64,000 bases of DNA, from positions 124,001-188,000 of the forward strand of contig NZ_BMSX01000022.1 in assembly GCF_014649375.1 (NCBI RefSeq). The letters are read 5' to 3'. Under the pieces are notes generated by a model. It searched no databases. It saw only the letters and a list, made by a program, of their open reading frames with translations, and had not been told where the DNA came from. Shown here in pieces: positions 44,068 through 52,438 of this stretch; the stretch's first letter is position 1, and each line of letters starts with the position of its first letter. The DNA comes from Streptomyces aurantiogriseus (GTDB taxonomy: Bacteria; Actinomycetota; Actinomycetes; Streptomycetales; Streptomycetaceae). A program made the position numbers and the translations under genes.

Positions 44068-44910
44068 TCACCCGACTTTGTACGGTGCGGGACGCGCTTC
44101 GGGCCCCAGCCGGGCCATGGCGCGGAGGATGTGTTTGGGCGGCAGCTGCCACCGCAGACGTGCGGGAACGCAGCGCAGCAGGGTGCCCGCGGCGCGCAAC
44201 TGCCGCGTGACGGTGGCGGGTCGCGGGGCCCGTCTGCCGTACAGCTCGTGCGCGTACGGCGGCAGGGAGGCGTACGCCAGACCGGCGACGTGCCGCCACA
44301 GCAGGGCGCGTGCCGGGACGAGCAGGGGGTGTGTCGGCGGGCGGAGCAGGAAGTCGTCCACCGCGCGTGCGTCGTCCCCGGCGGCGAGTTCGGGACGCAC
44401 CTTCTCGAAGTAGGCGTCCATCTCGGCCCGGTCGACCGGTACGGCGTCGGGGTCGAGGCCCACGAGGCGGGCGCTGACCCGGTGTTCGGCGAGGTAGCGG
44501 TCGGCCGCCGCGTCGCTGAGGGGGTAGCCGGAGCGGCGCGCGACGTGCAGGTAGGAGTCGATCTCGGCGCAGTGCACCCACAACAGCAGTTCCGGCTCGT
44601 CGACGCCGTACCGCTCCCCCGTGTGCGGGTCGGTCGCCGACAGCATGCGGTGGATCTTCCGGACGCGGGCGCCGGCCTTCTCGGCGGCCGCGCTCGTGCC
44701 GTACGTCGTGGTGCCGACGAAGTCGGCGGTCCGCATGAGGCGGCCCCACGCGTCGTTGCGGAAGTCGGAGTTCTGCATGACGCCGCGCACCGCGCGTGGG
44801 TGCAGCGCCTGGAGGTAGAGCGCGCGGACTCCGGCGACCCACATCATCGGGTCGCCGTGCAGCTGCCAGGTCACGGAGGTGGGACCGAAGAGCCCTGGGT
44901 CACCCGTCAT
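44068..44910 (-). CDS. DUF2236 (MpaB/latex-clearing-like) oxygenase-family protein
   Basis: The 280-residue protein matches DUF2236: TWQLHGDPMMWVAGVRALYLQALHPRAVRGVMQNSDFRNDAWGRLMRTADFV, then LLLWVHCAEIDSYLHVARRSG. The conserved His residues (LHP, WVHCAEIDS) are likely heme or metal ligands by analogy with the family. ATG 44910 lies just 8 nt from a 29-bp sequence repeated at 47574. Confidence 0.85.
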   Translation of the reverse strand: MTGDPGLFGPTSVTWQLHGDPMMWVAGVRALYLQALHPRAVRGVMQNSDFRNDAWGRLMRTADFVGTTTYGTSAAAEKAGARVRKIHRMLSATDPHTGERYGVDEPELLLWVHCAEIDSYLHVARRSGYPLSDAAADRYLAEHRVSARLVGLDPDAVPVDRAEMDAYFEKVRPELAAGDDARAVDDFLLRPPTHPLLVPARALLWRHVAGLAYASLPPYAHELYGRRAPRPATVTRQLRAAGTLLRCVPARLRWQLPPKHILRAMARLGPEARPAPYKVG

Positions 44911-44917
44911 ACCGGCA

Positions 44918-44946
44918 GTGTGACCAGGATTGCCGGTTGGCACCAG
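44918..44946. repeat. 29-bp direct repeat flanking the MMPL gene, copy A
   Basis: GTGTGACCAGGAT-N5-GTTGGCACCAG; 24 of 29 bases match copy B at 47574-47602 with identical spacing. Copy A adds a small inverted repeat (TTGGC-ACCA-GCCAA). It lies between the DUF2236 start and the MMPL leader. Confidence 0.8.
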
Positions 44947-45130
44947 CCAATTCCGGTCACCTGTACGAGCGCGGAACTCGTACTGTGCATGACAGGCCCT
45001 GGCCAGCAGGCGCAACGCTCCTGAGGGCAGGACGAGGGCCGCCGGCTGAAGCGTCACCAGGCCTGTTCGCGTCAGAAAATGCCTGATGAGTGATCCTCTG
45101 GTTACTACCATAAGAGCCCAAGACAACCAT

Positions 45131-45161
45131 TCGACCGGCGCGGTTGATGAGGGCCGGTCGA
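45131..45161. promoter_or_regulatory. Inverted repeat in the MMPL leader
   Basis: TCGACCGGC and GCCGGTCGA are perfect 9-bp arms with a 13-nt loop, 66 nt before the MMPL ATG; it may be an operator or a leader hairpin. Confidence 0.45.
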
Positions 45162-45227
45162 GGTCGCCGATGCCAGGGTCCGCTCCCCGGGCTGTGGTGA
45201 TTTTCCTTCCCAGGAGGACCCCCTCGC

Positions 45228-47420
45228 ATGTTCCGACGTATAGGCAGCGCTGTCGTCCGACATCCCGTCTGGACGATCGTGGCATGGCTGATCGCTGCGG
45301 TGGCCATCGTCGCCACCGCTCCCAGCCTGCCCTCCAGCAGCGACGAGAGCAGTTTCCTGCCCAAGAGTTACGAGTCCATCAAAGCGGCGGAACTCCAGGA
45401 GAAGGCGTTCCCCAGCGCCTTCACCCCGTCCGCGATCGCGCTGTACCAGCGCGCCGACGGCGGCAAGTTAACCGCCGCCGATCAGCAGGATGTCGCCCGC
45501 ATCACCTCCGAACTGGGCAAGAAGAACATCGACCAGGTGCAGAAGGTCGTCCCCGGCCAGCCGTCCCAGGACGGCAGGTACACCATGACCCTGGTCCAGA
45601 TGGACAGCAAGAACGCCGGCCAGCCCAAACAGGCCGACGCCGCCAAGGTGTTACGCGAGACCGTCAAGGAACTGGCCAAGGGCACAGACCTCGAAGTCAA
45701 ACTCGGCGGCTCCGCCGCACAGGCCCTCGACCAGCAGGACTCGTCCAAGCGCGGCGAGGCGCTGATCGGCATCGGCACCTTCGTGATCATCCTGGTGACG
45801 CTGCTCATCATCTTCCGGGCACCGATCCTGGCCGTGCTGCCCCTGATCCTGATCGGCATTGTGTCGGCGATCGCCAACGGGCTGATCGCGTACGCCACCA
45901 AGCTGTTCGACCTGCAGGCCAACAGTTCGATCTCGTCGATGCTGATCGTCGTGCTCTTCGGCGTGGGCACGGACTACTTCCTCTTCCTGATCTTCCGTTA
46001 CCGCGAGCGCCTGCGCGCCGGCGACGAGCCCAAGCAGGCCATGGTCAACGCGGTCGACCGGGTCGGCGAGGCCATCGCCTCGGCCGCCGGAGCGGTCATC
46101 ATCGCCTTCCTCGCGCTGGTGCTGTCCACGCTGGGCTTCCTCAAGCAGATGGGCCCGGCGCTGGCCATCGCGGTCGGCGCGACCCTGGTCGCGGGCCTGA
46201 CCCTGATCCCGGCCGTGGTCTCGCTCATCGGGCCGAAGGTCTTCTGGCCTTCCAAGTCCTGGCAGCGGGAGCCGGACAACGCCCGTTTCGCCGCCCTCGG
46301 CCGGGGCGTGCAGCGTCGCCCGGCGTTGACCGCCGTGGTGTCCGGCCTCGTCCTGCTCGTGTTGTCGCTCGGTACGTTCGGCTACAAGGCCACGTTCGAC
46401 CTGGCGTCGGGCTCCATGCCGAAGACCAAGGAGTCCATGGTCGTCCAGGACGAGATGCAGAAGGCGTATTCGGCGGGTGCCGCCGCCCCGACCGACGTCT
46501 ACCTGTCCAGCACCGACGGCAAGCCGTTGGACAAGGCCTCGTTCGACGCGTACGCGGAGAAGCTCGGTGCCGTGGACGGCGTCGCGAGCGCCCGTATGAC
46601 CCAGGTGAACAAGGAGGGCACCACCGCGGACTTCACCGTCACCCTCGAGTACGAGGCGTCCACGGACAAGGCGATCGACGCCGTGGGCAGGGTCCGCGAC
46701 GTCGCGCACTCCGACGCCCCTGAGGGCACCGAGGCCCTGGTCGGCGGCATGTCCTCGATCTACCAGGACATCGACACCGCGGTCAATCACGACTACCGGA
46801 CGGTCTTCCCCGTCGCCGCCGTCCTGATCATGATCATCCTGGGGTTGCAGCTGCGCAGCGTGGTCGCTCCCTGGTATCTGATGGCCTCGGTGGGTCTCGG
46901 ATTCGGTGCCACCCTCGGTGCGACGGTGTGGATCTTCCAGGAGGGTGCGGGGCATTCGGGCCTGATGTTCATGCTGCCGGTGATCATGTATCTCTTCGTG
47001 GTCGCCATCGGTACCGACTACAACATCCTCATGATCGCCCGGCTTCGCGAGGAGGCCCGAGAGGGCCGCGAACCGCGGGAGGCGGCCGGCATGGCGCTCA
47101 GGCACGCCGGTCCGACCGTGGCCGCGGCGGGCTTCATCCTGGCGGCGACCTTCGCCACGATGATGCTGGCGGGCAACTCGCTGCTCTCGGAGATGGGTTT
47201 CGCCGTCTCCTTCGGCATCGCGATCGCCGCGTTCGTGATGGCGATGTTCTTCACCCCGAGCCTCACCGCGCTGATCGGCCACGCGGCGTGGTGGCCGGGA
47301 CACGGGGACCGGGCGAAGGAACCGGCAGCCGGCGCAGGCACCGGATCCATCGCCACCGGCGTAACTTCCGGCGCGGAACGGGACCCGGTCGCGAACGATC
47401 CGGCGAGGCGCCGCTCCTGA
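45228..47420 (+). CDS. MMPL-family RND exporter
   Basis: The 730-residue membrane protein has the MMPL topology: one N-terminal transmembrane helix, an extracytoplasmic domain, a group of helices around GVGTDYFLFLIFRYRERLRAG (the conserved GxxTDYxxxL proton-relay motif), a second domain, and a second helix set with AIGTDYNILMIARLREE. ActII-3-like Streptomyces members export secondary metabolites or lipids. Codons TTA at 45468 and 45651 are two rare leucine codons, so translation may depend on bldA. ATG 45228 follows AGGAGG. No regulator gene is adjacent. Confidence 0.93.
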   Translation: MFRRIGSAVVRHPVWTIVAWLIAAVAIVATAPSLPSSSDESSFLPKSYESIKAAELQEKAFPSAFTPSAIALYQRADGGKLTAADQQDVARITSELGKKNIDQVQKVVPGQPSQDGRYTMTLVQMDSKNAGQPKQADAAKVLRETVKELAKGTDLEVKLGGSAAQALDQQDSSKRGEALIGIGTFVIILVTLLIIFRAPILAVLPLILIGIVSAIANGLIAYATKLFDLQANSSISSMLIVVLFGVGTDYFLFLIFRYRERLRAGDEPKQAMVNAVDRVGEAIASAAGAVIIAFLALVLSTLGFLKQMGPALAIAVGATLVAGLTLIPAVVSLIGPKVFWPSKSWQREPDNARFAALGRGVQRRPALTAVVSGLVLLVLSLGTFGYKATFDLASGSMPKTKESMVVQDEMQKAYSAGAAAPTDVYLSSTDGKPLDKASFDAYAEKLGAVDGVASARMTQVNKEGTTADFTVTLEYEASTDKAIDAVGRVRDVAHSDAPEGTEALVGGMSSIYQDIDTAVNHDYRTVFPVAAVLIMIILGLQLRSVVAPWYLMASVGLGFGATLGATVWIFQEGAGHSGLMFMLPVIMYLFVVAIGTDYNILMIARLREEAREGREPREAAGMALRHAGPTVAAAGFILAATFATMMLAGNSLLSEMGFAVSFGIAIAAFVMAMFFTPSLTALIGHAAWWPGHGDRAKEPAAGAGTGSIATGVTSGAERDPVANDPARRRS

Positions 47421-47449
47421 GCGCTCGCCGGGAAACGGCACCGTGACGG

Positions 47450-47487
47450 GACAGGTCTGCCGAGCCGCAGGGCCCGGCAGACCTGTC
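47450..47487 (+). terminator. Hairpin terminator after the MMPL gene
   Basis: GACAGGTCTGCCG pairs perfectly over 13 bp with CGGCAGACCTGTC around a 12-nt loop, 30 nt after the stop. Confidence 0.8.
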
Positions 47488-47563
47488 ACAGCGGTCACGG
47501 CGTTGCCCCTGCCGTCCTGGTGGGTGCCGTTCGTCCAGCCCGTATGCCGACCGAAACGCCTCG

Positions 47564-48188
47564 TCACAGGCCGGTGTGACCAGGATCGATAGTTGGCACC
47601 AGGCACCGTTTGTGACCTGCACTGATGCCAACTAGGTTCGGCGACTGGAAGTACGGAATCAGAGGGCCGCAGACGACGAGGACGAGCGAGTAGGAGAAGG
47701 CACTCAGGCCCAGGCCGCTGTGGGAGTCGAGCGGATGCCCCGTCCCCGACCTGTGCCACGGTCGGGTCGGTCAGCAGCAGGAGCACGGCAACGGCCAGCT
47801 CTGCCTGAGCGGTCAGCTCCCTGCCTACCTGCGCATAGGCCGACTGGCCAGCACGGTGAGTGTCGGGCGGACGGCGTTGCGCGCCGCCTCGGGGCTGGTG
47901 AGTGCGGCGACGGTGAAAGTGTCGCGGGGCGACGAGCGCGCCGAACAGCTTGCCCTTGCCGAGCTCCTCCGTCATCTCCTTCTCGTCCACCACCTTCCAT
48001 CTGCCACCGGCCTTCGCCCCCTCGTCCGCGCTGGCCAGCCGATGAGCAGCTTGTGGAGGTGACTGGCGGGGTCGATGTTGGACTGACGTAGAACACGGTG
48101 AACAGCAGTGCCACGACGCCTACGACCACGTCGCTGACGATCCGCAGACGCTTCGCGCGCAGTACGCGAAGGGATGGATGTCACTCAT
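47564..48188 (-). pseudogene. Decayed DUF3533/YhgE-type membrane protein gene
   Basis: Family-like segments appear in order but in shifting frames on the minus strand: MSDIHPF (ATG 48188 with GGGAG before it), then VLRAKRLRIVSDVVVGVVALLFTVFYV (written here in full it is a signal-like first helix, frame shifted), SNIDPASHLHKLLIG, LASADEGAKAGG joined by deletion to WKVVDEKEMTEELGKGKLFG, TVAALTSPEAARNAVRPTLT, and HPLDSHSGLGLSAFSYSLV. At least six frame changes occur across 520 bp, and homology-like sequence stops near 47667, so the rest of the gene is gone. The decayed end carries copy B of the 29-bp repeat. Intact members often sit beside exporter genes. Confidence 0.8.
47574..47602. repeat. 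29-bp direct repeat, copy B
   Basis: GTGTGACCAGGAT-N5-GTTGGCACCAG, same orientation as copy A at 44918. It is followed by a wider inverted repeat, TAGTTGGCA at 47590 and TGCCAACTA at 47626-47634. Confidence 0.8.
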
Positions 48189-48256
48189 TTCCAGCTCCCG
48201 CCCGGTGAAGAGCAGTTCAGCACGAGGAGCCGCCGGCGTCGTCGCAAGCCAGAGCA

Positions 48257-49063
48257 TCACACCGATGGGGAGGTGTCCCCAGCGGACGCGGCCACCGGAA
48301 GCAGCGCCGGCCGCTTGGCCTGGCGGCCGTCGCCAGAGGAGCGGCCACGCAGGCGGCGGCCGACCCAAGGGCCGAGGAAGGTGCCGGCCCAGCGCAGTTC
48401 GGCACCCACGGTCCCCCAGACAGAGATGTCTGTCCCCTCGGCCGGAAGGGGAAGGGTCCACTTGTCGTCGCTGCCCGGCAGACCGAGCGCCTGGGCCACG
48501 GCAGCCGCGATGCGCGTGTGTCCCAGCGGGCCGGCGTGCAGCCGGTCAGCACTCCACAACCGCGGATCGGTCGCCGCCGCGTGCGCGGCCGTCTCCGCCA
48601 CCACCACGCCGTGGCGGTCGGCGGCCTCCCGGATGCGCGCGTTGAGTGCGAGAACACGGTGACCGATCGGGCGGGCCAACGGCGTGATACGCCCGACATC
48701 GGGAAACATGAGGGTCGCGACGGTGGCGCCCTGCGCGGTGAGGGCGGCGAACATCGCCTCAACATGGCCGGCCACCTCGTCGAGGTCGCAGCCCGGGCGC
48801 AACGCATCGTTGACCCCAGCCACCACGGTGGCGAGGTCGGGCCGCATCGCGAGAGCCGGAGCCAGCTGCTCGGCGCGCACCTGACCGGCCTTACGGCCGC
48901 GCACCGCGAGGTTGGCGTAGAGCAGGCCGGGGCTGTGGCGGGCGACCTGCTCGGCGAGCCGGTCCGCCCAGCCCCGAAGACCACGGACGTCGTCGCCGTC
49001 CCCGAGCCCCTCGGTGTGACTGTCACCCAGGGCGACATAGCGCAGATACCCACTGCTCGACAC
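48257..49063 (-). CDS. SGNH/GDSL-type hydrolase
   Basis: The 268-residue protein shows the four SGNH blocks: VALGDSHTEGLGDG (Ser nucleophile), NLAVRGRKAGQV (Gly), VVAGVND (Asn) and DRLHAGPLGHTRIA (Asp/His). No signal peptide is visible. The C-terminal 60 residues are Gly/Arg-rich and variable. GTG 49063 is the start. The 5' gap holds a partial palindrome (ACTA...TAGT, 49124-49137) and an AT-rich patch that may be its promoter. Confidence 0.88.
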   Translation of the reverse strand: MSSSGYLRYVALGDSHTEGLGDGDDVRGLRGWADRLAEQVARHSPGLLYANLAVRGRKAGQVRAEQLAPALAMRPDLATVVAGVNDALRPGCDLDEVAGHVEAMFAALTAQGATVATLMFPDVGRITPLARPIGHRVLALNARIREAADRHGVVVAETAAHAAATDPRLWSADRLHAGPLGHTRIAAAVAQALGLPGSDDKWTLPLPAEGTDISVWGTVGAELRWAGTFLGPWVGRRLRGRSSGDGRQAKRPALLPVAASAGDTSPSV

Positions 49064-49123
49064 GGGGCCGACCGCCTCTCGTCAACGCTGCTGATAGAAG
49101 TGGCACACGGCCATTGCTAAACA

Positions 49124-49137
49124 ACTAGGCACTTAGT
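49124..49137. promoter_or_regulatory. Partial palindrome upstream of the SGNH hydrolase gene
   Basis: ACTAGGCACTTAGT has 4-bp arms ACTA/TAGT and sits in an AT-rich patch 61 nt before the GTG; it resembles MarR/TetR operators but is short. Confidence 0.3.
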
Positions 49138-49289
49138 CGCATTGTTGAATATGACGATAGCGCGGGCTCACCTTCCTGCAAAGTGACGCCGCTCAGGCAT
49201 GAGCTGAGGCCGTCGAGGGCGGTCCACCGCCGCACTCCACCGCCTTGGTCCCGCGCCGACCTCACCGCCCATTGCCTCTTCAGACCTGA

Positions 49290-49560
49290 GCACCGACCAC
49301 GGTCTGCGCCGGCACCTGAGCGCCCGGGTCGTCAACGGCATGCACAACGAGGACGCGGTCGGCTTCGCCACCGCCCGCCGTTTCGCGCCGAACCGCCCGT
49401 ACCGGGCCACCTTCAACGGTGGCGTCCACGGCCCGGGCGACAACGCCTACTGCCAGGCCACCATGCCCCCGGCTCACCTCCGGCTCTCAAGAGCCGGGGA
49501 CGGAGTTCACCCGGCCGATCCGGCCGATCCGGCCGATCCGGCCGGGAGGGCCCGCCGGCG
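49290..49560 (+). other. Intergenic stretch with possible gene remnant and 9-bp repeat
   Basis: The 530-bp gap 49064-49595 has no full gene. An open stretch from about 49290 encodes LSARVVNGMHNEDAVGFATA and FAPNRPYRATFNGGVHGPG, protein-like but unassigned, before turning low-complexity. Three units of GGCCGATCC at 49513-49539 follow. It may be a gene fragment. Confidence 0.3.
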
Positions 49561-49595
49561 GCGGCCGGGCGCTCGGAGCAGGCCCTGTCGAGGGG

Positions 49596-51056
49596 TCAGA
49601 CGAGGGAAATAACGACCGACTTGGTCCTCGTGTACGCCTCCAGCGCCTCCGGCCCGGATTCGCGTCCGTAGCCGGACTGCTTGACGCCGCCGAAGGGCAC
49701 GGCGGGGTCGAGCATGGCCCAGTCGTTGACCCAGACGATGCCGGCGTCCAGTCGCGCGGCGACCCGATGGGCGCGCGCCAGGTCGGAAGTCTGCAGACCG
49801 GCGGCGAGTCCGTACGGCGTGCTGTTCGCCAGCGCGATCGCCTCTTCCTCGGTGTCGAAGGGCTGAACCGTCAGCACCGGGCCGAAGATCTCCTCCTGGA
49901 CGGTGCGGGCGTCGTTGTCCAGGCCGGCGATGACGGTGGGCTTGAAGTAGTAACCGCCGTTGAGTTCCAAGCGCTCACCGCCGACGACGATGCGGCCGCC
50001 GTCCTCGACGGCCGCTTTCACGAAGCGCTCGACGTTCTCCACGTGCCGCTCGCCGGCCATCGGCCCGACGACGGTGGCCGGGTCGAAGGGGTCGCCGACG
50101 GGGACCGCCGGAACCGCGTCGGCGAGGATGCCCAGCGTGGTGTCGTACAGGGACCGGTGGACCAGCAGCCGGGGTCCGCCCATGCAGAACTGTCCGGTGT
50201 TGAAGACGAAGGCCTTGATGATCGCGCCGATCGCCTTCCCGACGTCGGCGTCCTCGAAGACGATATGCGGCGCGTTGCCACCCAACTCCATGGTGACCGG
50301 CTTGAGTTGCTTGCCCGCCGTGCTCGCCGCCAGGCGGCCGACCCTCGTCGACCCGGTAAAGGCGATCTTGTCGACGCCCGGATGACGCAGCAGCGCCTCA
50401 CCCAGGACGGGGCCGCTGCCGGTGACGACGTTCACCACACCCGCGGGAACGCCGGCGTCGGCGAGGATCTCCGCCATCAGCAGCGCGCTGAGGGGGGTCT
50501 CGTCCGCCGGTTTGTGGACGATGGTGTTGCCGGCCGCCAGGGCGGGGGCGAACTTCGACGTGCTCAGGATCAACGGGAAGTTGAACGGGGTGATCGCTCC
50601 CACCACGCCGATGGGCTCCCTACGGGTGTAGGCGTGGGAGGGGAGGGGGATCTCTCGCGTGGCCCCGTCGACCGACTGCGCCAGCGCCGAGTAGTACTCG
50701 TACGTCTCGGCCACGGTCTCCACGTCCACCCCTCGGCTGAACGAGACGGGCTTGCCGACGTCGAGGCTCTCCACGGCGGCGATCTCGTCCGCCCGTTCGC
50801 GCACCAGATCGGCCACCCGGTGCAGCACACGGGCGCGCTCGCGGGCCGGCGTCCGGGGCCACGGCCCCGCGTCGAAGGCCTCGCGGGCGGCGGCCACCGC
50901 GACGGCGAGATCGGTCCCGTCGGCCTCCGCGACCGTGGTGACGACTTTGCCGGTGGACGGGTCGATGACGTCGCGCCGCTCCTTGGACTCCGCGTCCCGC
51001 CACTCTCCGCCGATGAACAGCCTGCCCGGTTCGATGTGCGGTCGCTGCACGCTCAT
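49596..51056 (-). CDS. NAD(P)-dependent aldehyde dehydrogenase I
   Basis: The 486-residue ALDH has GAITPFNFPLILSTSK, FTGSTRVGRLAAS (cofactor site), the catalytic Glu in VTMELGGNAPHIV and the catalytic Cys in NTGQFCMGGPR, plus EEIFGPVLTV and PFGGVKQSGYGRE. It would oxidise an aldehyde to an acid; with the neighbouring VanAB-like pair a benzaldehyde substrate is plausible but unproven. ATG 51056 is chosen at MSVQRP. Confidence 0.92.
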   Translation of the reverse strand: MSVQRPHIEPGRLFIGGEWRDAESKERRDVIDPSTGKVVTTVAEADGTDLAVAVAAAREAFDAGPWPRTPARERARVLHRVADLVRERADEIAAVESLDVGKPVSFSRGVDVETVAETYEYYSALAQSVDGATREIPLPSHAYTRREPIGVVGAITPFNFPLILSTSKFAPALAAGNTIVHKPADETPLSALLMAEILADAGVPAGVVNVVTGSGPVLGEALLRHPGVDKIAFTGSTRVGRLAASTAGKQLKPVTMELGGNAPHIVFEDADVGKAIGAIIKAFVFNTGQFCMGGPRLLVHRSLYDTTLGILADAVPAVPVGDPFDPATVVGPMAGERHVENVERFVKAAVEDGGRIVVGGERLELNGGYYFKPTVIAGLDNDARTVQEEIFGPVLTVQPFDTEEEAIALANSTPYGLAAGLQTSDLARAHRVAARLDAGIVWVNDWAMLDPAVPFGGVKQSGYGRESGPEALEAYTRTKSVVISLV

Positions 51057-51348
51057 GGCCCGCTCGCCCTCCCGGTGCGGCACGCAGCCGTCACCGTGCT
51101 CACGCCGGTCGCGCCAGTGCGGCCGGCAGGTTTTCGGATGATGGCCCAGCGGTGACGGCCTGGACAGAGAGCCGGGAGGCGAGCGCTGGAAGTAAGGACG
51201 AATGACGTATCTCGTGCACGTCGTTCAGCCTTGTCAGGTCGGCCTGCTGTCGAGTGGCGCGCCTTCGCGGTCCGTGCTCCCACCGGCCCGGCAGCTTTCC
51301 GTCCGATGGACCGAGGAGAGTCAGGACATTCGTCGCTGTGCACAGATA

Positions 51349-51362
51349 CTTGAACTCTCAAG
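51349..51362. promoter_or_regulatory. Palindrome CTTGA-ACTC-TCAAG
   Basis: Perfect 5-bp arms with a 4-nt centre, 63 nt upstream of the Tat-exported propeller gene. The rest of the 370-bp gap 51057-51425 shows nothing else clear. Confidence 0.45.
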
Positions 51363-51425
51363 AATTGGTCCAGGAGCCCAGCCGGACCGGCACGGCCCGT
51401 CTTGTTTTCCGTGGAAGGACGATCG

Positions 51426-52370
51426 ATGACAAGTTCTCTCGCACGCAGGCAGCTTCTCGGCGCGGGCATCGCCCTGGGAGCGACGGCCCTGATCGGTGGT
51501 ACGGCACAGGCCGCCCCGGGCACCGCCAGATCCTGGCCCGGGGAGTTCTCGCTGCCCAACGGCTGGGGGCCGGAGGGAGTCGCGATCGGCTCCGCGCCGT
51601 ACGCCTACTTCGGATCGATCGCCACCGGCGGCGTGTACCGGGTGAACCTCGCGAGCGGCAAGGGCAAGGTCGTCCACCGCGGCCTGGGGCGCATGACGGT
51701 CGGCCTGAAGGTCGACTCCTGGGGCCGGCTGTTCCTGGCCGGCGGCAGCAGTGGCGAACTGCGGGTCGTCGACGCCCACAGTGGTGCGCTGCTCGCCAAT
51801 CACGTGGTCGCCGGAGAGAACAGTTTCGTCAACGACGTCCTGCTCACCCGCGACGCCGCCTGGTTCACCGAGTCGTTCAGCGCACAGCTGTTCAAGCTGC
51901 CCCTGGGCAGGCAGGGCCGCATCGGCGCCCCGGAGAGCCTCACGCTGAGCGGTGACTGGGTGCAGTCCGGTTTCACGTCCAACGGCATCTCGCTCACCCC
52001 CGACGGCAGCGCCCTGCTCGTCACCAACGCGGCCGTGGACGGCGGTTCGCTGATGCGCGTCAACCCCCGCACCGGCGTAGCCCGCAAGGTAGACCTGGGT
52101 GACACCACACTGCCCAGCGGCGACGGGCTCGTACTCGTCGGCCGCACCCTCTACGTCGTCCAGCCCAACCCCAACCAGGTGGACGTGATCCGGCTCAACC
52201 GGTCGGGTACGCGGGGCACCGCGGTCGGGGTGATCAGGGACGATCGCTTCGACCTGCCCACCACGGCCGCCGCCTACCAGGGTCGGCTGTACCTCCCCAA
52301 CTCCCGCTTCACCACCCCGGACCGGGATGAGAACACCCCTTACAACGCGGTGTCCGTGCCGTTGGTGTGA
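51426..52370 (+). CDS. Tat-exported SMP-30/gluconolactonase-like beta-propeller
   Basis: The 314-residue protein begins with a twin-arginine signal (SLARRQLLGAGIALGATALI, cleavage near TAQA) and continues as repeated propeller blades (GPEGVAIGSAPYAYFGSI, NDVLLTRDAAWFTES, SNGISLTPDGSALLVTN, GDGLVLVGRTLYVVQPN). This fits SMP-30/lactonase-like or strictosidine synthase-like exported proteins. Catalytic residues are not certain. ATG 51426 follows GAAGGA. It ends at a perfect bidirectional terminator shared with the aldehyde dehydrogenase II gene. Confidence 0.82.
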   Translation: MTSSLARRQLLGAGIALGATALIGGTAQAAPGTARSWPGEFSLPNGWGPEGVAIGSAPYAYFGSIATGGVYRVNLASGKGKVVHRGLGRMTVGLKVDSWGRLFLAGGSSGELRVVDAHSGALLANHVVAGENSFVNDVLLTRDAAWFTESFSAQLFKLPLGRQGRIGAPESLTLSGDWVQSGFTSNGISLTPDGSALLVTNAAVDGGSLMRVNPRTGVARKVDLGDTTLPSGDGLVLVGRTLYVVQPNPNQVDVIRLNRSGTRGTAVGVIRDDRFDLPTTAAAYQGRLYLPNSRFTTPDRDENTPYNAVSVPLV

Positions 52371-52380
52371 CGTGCGGCCG

Positions 52381-52431
52381 GAGCACGGCTGGACCCTGTC
52401 CGCTCGAAGCGGGCGGGGTCCAGCCGTGCTC
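52381..52431. terminator. Bidirectional hairpin terminator
   Basis: GAGCACGGCTGGACCC pairs perfectly over 16 bp with GGGTCCAGCCGTGCTC between two convergent genes; TTTCT follows on the plus strand. Confidence 0.88.
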
Positions 52432-52438
52432 GCAGTTT

